DNA of 5,962 bases from Clostridiales bacterium UBA2658. Lineage in GTDB: Bacteria; Bacillota; Clostridia; Oscillospirales; Oscillospiraceae. The position numbers were made by a program, and so were the translations under genes. Each line of letters begins with the position of its first letter. Positions within the stretch are counted from its first letter, which is position 1. Shown here piece by piece: positions 1 through 4,512 of the stretch. Location of the stretch: NCBI GenBank assembly GCA_002359425.1, contig DEMY01000093.1, forward strand, positions 25,800-31,761, given 5' to 3'. The notes beneath the pieces were generated by a model. That model saw nothing but the letters and a program-made list of their open reading frames with translations, was not told the DNA's origin and did not search any database.

Positions 1-419
1 CAGGCAAAAAAGGCGTCCCAATTGGCGCCGGCAAGGAGCTTACGCAGGAACAAATCGTCGCCGCCTGCGCCGCAATCGCAGAGAAGGTGGTCGGCTGCAA
101 TGCCGGCGTCGCGCAGCTCGTTCTGATGGGCTGTGAAACCGACGAGGATGCGCACAGCGTAAACATCGAATTCGGTTACGCTGTCGGCGGCATTCCTGTA
201 ACGGCGTCAAGCGGCGCGCCCGCGGCGACCTTCAAGGTCAGCGGCAGCACCATCACACGTGCGGAATTCAACTTCCGAAAATACGTCTATGCTGGTGAAA
301 CGCTCACGGCGCTGCCAGAAACGCAGGCTGCGGCCATCGCACTCTCCAGCGGCGGCGAACCCGTTCTCACCTACGACGACCGGAGCGACGGCGTAGCCGC
401 CTCGTGGATCGTTAAATAA
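1..419 (+). CDS. C-terminal part of a gene cut by the left edge, tentatively YycH-like
   Basis: The frame beginning at base 3 is open from the window edge to the TAA at 417-419, giving about 138 residues. A GTG at 87 lies inside this open frame and is not a convincing start, because coding sequence continues upstream of it and no ribosome binding site precedes it. The protein is rich in Ala and Gly. Its last third reads YVYAGETLTALPETQAAAI, then GGEPVLTYDD, and it ends ASWIVK. No membrane segment or catalytic motif is visible in this part. The stop lies 12 nt before a YycI-like gene, and its last bases overlap that gene's ribosome binding site, so the two are probably cotranscribed. In the Bacillus wal operon yycH sits directly before yycI, so a YycH-like regulator of WalK is the natural guess. 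That identity rests mainly on position, with only weak resemblance in the C-terminal pattern; another extracytoplasmic protein is possible. Confidence 0.6.
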   Translation, partial: GKKGVPIGAGKELTQEQIVAACAAIAEKVVGCNAGVAQLVLMGCETDEDAHSVNIEFGYAVGGIPVTASSGAPAATFKVSGSTITRAEFNFRKYVYAGETLTALPETQAAAIALSSGGEPVLTYDDRSDGVAASWIVK

Positions 420-424
420 AGGAG
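418..424 (+). promoter_or_regulatory. Ribosome binding site that sets the TTG start of the YycI-like gene
   Basis: AAAGGAG lies 7 nt upstream of the TTG at 432, an ideal distance. There is no ATG or GTG near this position in the same frame, so the site supports TTG as the true start. It overlaps the stop codon of the upstream gene, which suggests translational coupling. Confidence 0.75.
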
Positions 425-431
425 CGTCAAC

Positions 432-1274
432 TTGGACAATGCAAAGGTTAAAAACTACATCATCCTCGTTCTCGCGCTCGTAAACATCTTTCTGCTGGCA
501 ATCGTTTTAACAAATGCGCGCCAGGCCCGAAAAGCCGCCTCCGACCGGAAGCAGGCCCTTGAAGCGGTCCTGTCCGATAACGGCATCAAGCTCTCGGAGG
601 AGGCAGACCTTTCCGACGCGGTTCTGCCCACGCTCACGTTAAAGCGCGATACAGAGAAGGAAAAGGAGCTGGTGACCTCCCTTCTGGGCGAGTGCGCGTT
701 CTCCGACCTCGGCGGCAACGTCTACTCCTACAAGGGCAAAGACGGGGGCGAAGCCAAATTTCGCGGCACAGGCGAATTCGACATTCTTCTGCCTTCCGGC
801 GACGTCAAGCGCGGCGACGACCCAGCAGAAACGGCAAAGCGCGTTTTAAAAAAGCTCGGCCTCAAATGCAGCGGCGAGACCCCGGAGCTTGACGGCGGGA
901 TCGGAGACACGACCGTCGTTCTGACCTGCGCGTGGGATGGCACAAGCGTTTACAACGCACGCGTGACCTTCTACTTCACGGCGACCTCACTGAACCGCAT
1001 TTCCGGCACGCGCCCTTTTGACAAGCAGACCGCCGCGGCCGCGCCGAGCAACTGCCCGGATGGGATCACGGTCCTCATGAATTTTCTTCAGTCTGTCCGC
1101 AGCACGGGCGACGTCTGTTCGGAAATCCGCGGGCTTGACATGGGCTATTTTGTTAGCTCCGCTGTTTCAGGCGACTGCACACTCCACCCCGTCTGGTGCA
1201 TCCGTACCGACTCGCGCGCCTATTATATTGACGCGGGAACCGGCAAATCGCTGGCTTTTGAAGCCTCCGCTTGA
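432..1274 (+). CDS. yycI: YycI-like membrane-anchored regulatory protein of the WalRK system
   Basis: This 280-residue protein has a short charged N-terminus (MDNAKVKN), one hydrophobic segment at about residues 9-27, a basic stretch (residues 30-40), and then a long soluble part. That is the expected topology of YycI: a single N-terminal membrane helix with an extracytoplasmic domain. Residues 251-272 (LHPVWCIRTD followed by YYIDAGTGK) match the typical C-terminal pattern of the YycH/YycI fold, in which a 'P-W' strand is followed by 'Y-Y-(I/V)-(D/N)-A-x-(T/N)-G'. In Bacillus, YycH and YycI form a membrane complex that modulates the histidine kinase WalK (YycG). The length is close to that of Bacillus YycI. 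Translation starts at TTG, supported by the AAAGGAG at 418-424. The gene lies between a probable partner gene and murA-walJ-rlmH, and this context strengthens the call. The sequence is divergent, so the exact regulatory effect in this organism cannot be read from it. Confidence 0.75.
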   Translation: MDNAKVKNYIILVLALVNIFLLAIVLTNARQARKAASDRKQALEAVLSDNGIKLSEEADLSDAVLPTLTLKRDTEKEKELVTSLLGECAFSDLGGNVYSYKGKDGGEAKFRGTGEFDILLPSGDVKRGDDPAETAKRVLKKLGLKCSGETPELDGGIGDTTVVLTCAWDGTSVYNARVTFYFTATSLNRISGTRPFDKQTAAAAPSNCPDGITVLMNFLQSVRSTGDVCSEIRGLDMGYFVSSAVSGDCTLHPVWCIRTDSRAYYIDAGTGKSLAFEASA

Positions 1275-1292
1275 CGGCGCAACGAATTATTG

Positions 1293-1321
1293 TTGAAATA
1301 TTGTAACCATCGTGTTATAAT
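1293..1321 (+). promoter_or_regulatory. Sigma-A type promoter for murA and downstream genes
   Basis: TTGAAA at 1293-1298 and TATAAT at 1316-1321 are separated by exactly 17 nt. TG at 1313-1314 adds an extended -10 element. The -10 is a perfect match and the -35 has four of six consensus bases (TTGACA). Transcription would start near 1328. This gives murA its own promoter only 18 nt after the YycI-like gene ends, and implies a leader of about 217 nt. The call rests on sequence alone. Confidence 0.75.
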
Positions 1322-1357
1322 TTAGTAACCAATGCCTTTCGGTACGAACAGCAGCTT

Positions 1358-1384
1358 AAAAAAAGCCTCTTATGGACTTTTTTT
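1358..1384 (+). terminator. Terminator-like hairpin with A-tract and T-tract, in the leader
   Basis: A7 (1358-1364) plus GCC (1365-1367) pairs with GG (1374-1375) and C plus T7 (1377-1384), leaving one bulged A at 1376 and a six-base loop, TCTTAT. The GC core is only three pairs, so the stem is weak. The A-tract/T-tract architecture resembles bidirectional intrinsic terminators. It lies downstream of the predicted promoter, so it could end transcripts from the yyc genes, attenuate murA transcripts, or do both. Confidence 0.4.
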
Positions 1385-1420
1385 GAAACGATTTTTTTCT
1401 TTTTATCCCGCACGGTTTCG

Positions 1421-1442
1421 GCCGGTTTCTCCGGCTATTTTT
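1421..1442 (+). terminator. Second terminator-like hairpin, possible attenuator of murA
   Basis: GCCGG (1421-1425) pairs perfectly with CCGGC (1431-1435) across the five-base loop TTTCT, and TATTTTT (1436-1442) follows directly. This is the layout of a short intrinsic terminator: a GC-rich stem followed by a U-tract. The five-pair stem is at the short end of the usual range. It lies roughly 95 nt after the predicted transcription start and 100 nt before murA, where a leader attenuator would be expected. Confidence 0.4.
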
Positions 1443-1530
1443 CCGCGTTCGGGTCATCCTAATAGCGCTACTTATGCGGCTTTCGTGAAAGTCCTTTTCG
1501 CACGGTCGCTTTCGATATTTCTTCAGTTTT

Positions 1531-1538
1531 GGGAAGGT
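1531..1538 (+). promoter_or_regulatory. Ribosome binding site that sets the murA TTG start
   Basis: GGGAAGGT at 1531-1538 ends 6 nt before the TTG at 1545. Translation from this TTG gives MDKYVIHGG, which matches the normal MurA N-terminus. The site is therefore decisive against the upstream ATG at 1332. Confidence 0.7.
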
Positions 1539-1544
1539 GTTCTT

Positions 1545-2834
1545 TTGGACAAATATGTCATACACGGCGGTAATCCTCTCCACGGAGAGGTCGAAATAAG
1601 CGGCGCAAAAAACGCGGCCGTTGCAATCATCCCTGCGGCCCTCATGGTGGAGGGCGTCTGCCGGATCGAAAATATCCCGCAGATCAGCGACACGGATATG
1701 CTCCTCACAATTCTCAGCGAAATGGGCGCGAAGGTACGCTCCATCAATCAGTCCACAGTTGAGATTGACTGCTCAAGCGTCCGAAGAGACGGTGCGCCCT
1801 ATGAGCTTATGCGCAAAATCCGCGCGTCTTACTACCTCATCGGCGCAATGCTGGGCCGCTTCGGCTCGGCAAAAACGACGATGCCCGGCGGCTGCAACTT
1901 CGGCGTACGCCCCATCGACCAGCATATCAAGGGCATGACGGCGCTTGGCGCGCAGGTCGCCGTGAAGGGCGGCTTTGTCTATGCCGAGGTGCCGGAGGGC
2001 CATCTCACCGGCGCAAAAATCTATCTCGACAAGGTCTCCGTCGGCGCGACCATGAACATCATGATCGCCGCTGCTCGCGCGCAGGGCAAAACGGTCATTG
2101 AAAACGCCGCCCGCGAGCCGCATATTGTGGATCTCGCAAACTTTTTGAACTCCATGGGTGCGGATGTCCGCGGCGCGGGCACCGATACTATTAAAATATA
2201 CGGCGTTGAAACGCTCCACGGCGGTTCCTACTCCATCATCCCCGACCAGATCGAAGCAGGCATCTATATGGCCGCCTGCGCCGCCGCCGGGGGGGAAGTG
2301 ACCGTCCGAAACGTCATCCCCAAGCACCTCGACTGTATCTCCGCAAAGCTGCGCGAGATGGGCGTCGAGGTCGAGGACGGCGAGGATTCCGTCACGGTCC
2401 GCCGCACAGGGGCACTCCAGCGCACAAACGTCAATACGCAGCCCTATCCCGGCTTTCCAACCGATATGCAGCCGCAAATCAGCACCGTCTTGTGCCTCGC
2501 AGTGGGCACAAGCGTCGTGACCGAGGGCGTTTGGGACAACCGCTACAAATATATGTCCGAGCTCAAAAAAATGGGCGCGGAGGTGCAGGTAGACGGCAAG
2601 ACCGCCGTTATTGAAGGCGTTTCATTCTTAACCGGCGCCGTCGTCGCGGCGTGCGACCTGCGCGCGGGCGCGGCGGTCGTCATCGCGGGTTTGGCTGCAC
2701 GCGGGGAAACGACCGTTGAGGATGTTGTTTTCATCGAGCGCCATTATCAGGACCTTGTCGGAAAGCTCCGCAGTCTCGGCGCCGACATCGCCTGCGTCAC
2801 GGAACCGGACGAATTTTCCGCCGCCATCGTCTGA
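1545..2834 (+). CDS. murA: UDP-N-acetylglucosamine 1-carboxyvinyltransferase MurA
   Basis: MurA transfers the enolpyruvyl group of phosphoenolpyruvate to UDP-N-acetylglucosamine, the first committed cytoplasmic step of peptidoglycan synthesis. The TTG start gives 429 residues, the usual family length. The sequence begins MDKYVIHGG, and the SGAKNA motif carries the substrate-binding pair Lys22-Asn23. The flexible catalytic loop reads MPGGCNFGVRPID (residues 113-125), with Cys117 matching E. coli Cys115, the residue alkylated by fosfomycin, so the enzyme should be of the fosfomycin-sensitive type. FPTDMQ (305-310) supplies the conserved Asp307 (E. coli Asp305). FIERHYQDLVGKLRSLGA near the end carries Arg399, matching E. 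coli Arg397. Both halves of the inside-out alpha/beta barrel are complete. The gene probably uses the promoter at 1293-1321 and is followed by walJ after 34 nt. Firmicutes often carry two MurA paralogues; which one this is cannot be settled from the window. A 71-residue N-terminal extension from an ATG at 1332 is in frame but unsupported. Confidence 0.97.
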   Translation: MDKYVIHGGNPLHGEVEISGAKNAAVAIIPAALMVEGVCRIENIPQISDTDMLLTILSEMGAKVRSINQSTVEIDCSSVRRDGAPYELMRKIRASYYLIGAMLGRFGSAKTTMPGGCNFGVRPIDQHIKGMTALGAQVAVKGGFVYAEVPEGHLTGAKIYLDKVSVGATMNIMIAAARAQGKTVIENAAREPHIVDLANFLNSMGADVRGAGTDTIKIYGVETLHGGSYSIIPDQIEAGIYMAACAAAGGEVTVRNVIPKHLDCISAKLREMGVEVEDGEDSVTVRRTGALQRTNVNTQPYPGFPTDMQPQISTVLCLAVGTSVVTEGVWDNRYKYMSELKKMGAEVQVDGKTAVIEGVSFLTGAVVAACDLRAGAAVVIAGLAARGETTVEDVVFIERHYQDLVGKLRSLGADIACVTEPDEFSAAIV

Positions 2835-2868
2835 CATTACTTTAATATATACAGTAAGGAACAAAACC

Positions 2869-3669
2869 ATGCAGGTCTACACCCTTGCAAGCGGCTCTTC
2901 CGGCAACTGCACCCTTGTAAAAACCGAAAGTGCCGCCGTCCTGATCGACGCAGGAATCTCCACAAAGCGTATTGTAACGGCGCTCGCGTCTCTCGGTCTT
3001 GCACCGGAGCAGCTTTCTGGTATTTTCATCACACACGAACATTCGGACCATATCGGCGGTCTCAACACGTTTATAAAGCACTACGACGTGCCGATCTTTG
3101 CCCCCCGCACAGTGGCCAATCATCTCTCGTGGTCCATTGCGGGGGTCGAAGATTTTTTGACCATTCTCGTCCCCGGCGAGGAATTTGCGCTCGCGGATTT
3201 CGGCATTCTGCCGTTCCATACACCGCACGACACGCCGGAGAGCGTCGGCTACCGCGTTTCAGACGGAAGTTCTTCCTTTGGTCTGTGCACGGACCTTGGC
3301 CATGTGACGGACGAGGTGCTCAACGCCATGAAGGGCGTTGACGCCGCGGTTATTGAGTCGAACCACGACATCGACATGCTCCGATCTGGTCCCTACCCCG
3401 CCAACCTCAAACGCCGCATTTTGTCTGACAGCGGCCACCTTTCAAACGAGGCAGCCTCGCAGCTTGCCGTGACGCTTGGGGAAGCGGGCACACGGCAGCT
3501 CGTCCTGGGCCACCTGAGCCGCCAGAACAATCTTCCGCCGCTTGCGAAGGACTGCACGGCGCGGGCGCTCTCCGCCGCCGGGGCTCACCTGAACGGCGAC
3601 GTGTCGCTCTCGGTCGCGCCGGAAAAAGAAATTTTGTACATAAACGTGAAGGCAGGCACACCATGCTGA
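2869..3669 (+). CDS. walJ: WalJ (YycJ/VicX) metallo-beta-lactamase-fold protein
   Basis: The 266-residue protein starts MQVYTLASGSSGNC, the hallmark N-terminus of the YycJ/VicX family. It carries the metal-binding HEHSDH motif at residues 56-61 (His56, His58, Asp60, His61). Further family landmarks are FHTPHD (116-121), TDLGHVTDE (141-149), ESNHDIDML (163-171), GPYPANLKRRI (174-184), SGHLSN (188-193) and LGHLS (213-217). These place it in the nuclease-like branch of the metallo-beta-lactamase fold with a two-metal site. The family belongs to the wal (yyc/vic) locus in low-GC Firmicutes and has been linked to cell-wall and DNA-damage phenotypes; its natural substrate is not firmly known. The ATG at 2869 has TAAGGA 8 nt upstream (2855-2860). 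An open frame extends further upstream into murA but does not resemble the family. The 3' end overlaps rlmH by 7 nt, so the two are surely cotranscribed. Confidence 0.95.
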   Translation: MQVYTLASGSSGNCTLVKTESAAVLIDAGISTKRIVTALASLGLAPEQLSGIFITHEHSDHIGGLNTFIKHYDVPIFAPRTVANHLSWSIAGVEDFLTILVPGEEFALADFGILPFHTPHDTPESVGYRVSDGSSSFGLCTDLGHVTDEVLNAMKGVDAAVIESNHDIDMLRSGPYPANLKRRILSDSGHLSNEAASQLAVTLGEAGTRQLVLGHLSRQNNLPPLAKDCTARALSAAGAHLNGDVSLSVAPEKEILYINVKAGTPC

Positions 3670-4145
3670 GCATTTCGATCGTCTGCGTCGGACGGCTGCG
3701 TGAAAAACACTATATCGCCGCCTTTTCGGAATATGAAAAGCGATTGAAGCCCTACTGCAAATTTGAGCTTACAGAGCTTTCGGAGGAGCGGCTCCCGCAG
3801 AGTCCCTCCCCCGCCGAAATTGCAGCGGCGCTTTCAAAAGAGGCGCGCGAGGTCGAAAAACGCATCCCCGCCGGGGCCTACACGATTGCGATGTGCGTCG
3901 AGGGCGGCGAGCTTTCGAGCGACGCGTTTTCCGCGCTGCTTCAAAAATGTGCAAATACAGGAAAATCGCACATCTGCTTTTTGATCGGCTCCTCTTTCGG
4001 ACTGGACGAGGAGCTGAAAATGCGCTGCGAAACGCGCCTTTCCATGTCAAAAATGACTTTTCCGCACCATTTAGCCCGCGTCATGCTTGCAGAACAAATC
4101 TATCGGGGTATAATGATAGCCGAAGGCACAAAGTACCATAAGTAA
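3663..4145 (+). CDS. rlmH: 23S rRNA (pseudouridine-1915-N3)-methyltransferase RlmH
   Basis: RlmH is a small SPOUT-class methyltransferase that uses S-adenosylmethionine to methylate pseudouridine 1915 in helix 69 of 23S rRNA, acting on assembled 70S ribosomes. The 160 residues match the family length of about 155-160. The trefoil-knot cofactor region is recognisable: CFLIGSSFGLDEEL (residues 105-118), then LSMSKMTFPHHLARVMLAEQIYRG (126-149, given here as landmarks), and the protein ends in the expected KYHK. The first glycine loop reads IGSSFG where IGGSxG is common, a mild variation. The ATG at 3663 overlaps the end of walJ by 7 nt, with AAGG at 3649-3652 as a modest ribosome binding site, so translation is probably coupled. 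Bacillus genomes place a HtrA-type protease after walJ; here rlmH follows immediately. Confidence 0.96.
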   Translation: MLSISIVCVGRLREKHYIAAFSEYEKRLKPYCKFELTELSEERLPQSPSPAEIAAALSKEAREVEKRIPAGAYTIAMCVEGGELSSDAFSALLQKCANTGKSHICFLIGSSFGLDEELKMRCETRLSMSKMTFPHHLARVMLAEQIYRGIMIAEGTKYHK

Positions 4146-4167
4146 CAATTAGGCAAAGGAGAACGCT

Positions 4168-4512
4168 ATGTGTCTGTTTAGAAAAAAGCCGGACCGCCCG
4201 CAAACAGCGACGGAGATGCACCCGGTCTGGAGCCGCAATCTGCCGGGCGAGCTTTTGGAGCTTTGGCCGAAGAGCGCGTCCAGCGAACCCGAGGACCCCG
4301 CTTTTCTCCGGCACTGTTCCTGTATCGATATCGCGGACGAGATGCTCATCAACCGGCTTCGGTCCTATGGCATCCCGGCTGTAAAGCAGTATCCGGCAAA
4401 CGGCGGGCTTGACACCATTTTGTTCGGCATGAGTAACGAGGGGACGGACATCTATGTGCCCGCCTCGATGCTTGAGGACGCAAAAGCGCTTTTAACGGAG
4501 GAAGAATCATGA
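4168..4512 (+). CDS. Small protein with a probable DUF2007 (putative signal-transducing) domain
   Basis: This 114-residue protein is probably cytoplasmic: no signal peptide or membrane segment is visible. The first 45 residues are charged, low in hydrophobics and likely flexible. The C-terminal part, about residues 46-112, reads as a compact alpha/beta domain. A strand is followed by a helix around ADEMLINRLRSYGIPA (57-71), a Gly-rich loop (QYPANGG, 74-80), a strand ending GTDIYVPAS (92-100), and a last helix MLEDAKALL. This 'helix selecting a short or long peptide, then IYVP, then A-x-x-LL' pattern is typical of DUF2007 proteins, which are small ferredoxin-like or GlnB-like domains of unknown role. 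AAAGGAG at 4155-4161 lies 6 nt before the ATG. The stop overlaps the mutase start as ATGA, so the two are translationally coupled and perhaps functionally linked. Function is unknown. Confidence 0.8.
   Translation: MCLFRKKPDRPQTATEMHPVWSRNLPGELLELWPKSASSEPEDPAFLRHCSCIDIADEMLINRLRSYGIPAVKQYPANGGLDTILFGMSNEGTDIYVPASMLEDAKALLTEEES

Larger units (their letters stand above)
1275..1544 (+). other. Non-coding spacer and murA 5' leader
   Basis: About 270 nt separate the YycI-like stop from the murA TTG. The stretch is clearly richer in T and A runs than the flanking genes: T7 at 1378-1384, T7 at 1392-1398 and T5 at 1400-1404. It contains the promoter at 1293-1321 and the two terminator-like hairpins listed separately. 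A third weaker hairpin lies at 1484-1504: CGTG pairs with CACG, a two-base bulge follows, then AAA pairs with TTT. An 8-nt direct repeat, CGCACGGT, occurs at 1409-1416 and 1499-1506. The murA frame happens to stay open back to an ATG at 1332, but that ATG has no ribosome binding site, and the 71 extra residues it would add do not resemble a MurA N-terminus. I do not recognise a known riboswitch or T-box. Confidence 0.7.

Noticed and set aside
87..419. A complete small gene starting at GTG 87
   Set aside because: The same frame is open to the left edge of the window and has no Shine-Dalgarno site before 87, so it is the tail of a longer gene.
1409..1506. Direct repeat CGCACGGT in the murA leader as a regulator-binding pair
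   Set aside because: Two 8-nt copies 90 nt apart can occur by chance, and neither is placed near the promoter.
1773..2477. Minus-strand open frame of 234 codons inside murA
   Set aside because: It is the antisense shadow of a clear murA coding frame in GC-rich DNA. It shows no recognisable domain and has no gene-like context on the minus strand.
2841..2853. AT-rich TTTAATATATACA as a -10 element for a separate walJ promoter
   Set aside because: No acceptable -35 lies about 17 nt upstream, and transcription would start at or inside the walJ ribosome binding site.
2716..2868. An N-terminal extension of walJ from ATG 2716
   Set aside because: It overlaps the 3' end of murA in another frame and does not resemble the family. 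The ATG at 2869 has a good ribosome binding site and the family N-terminus.
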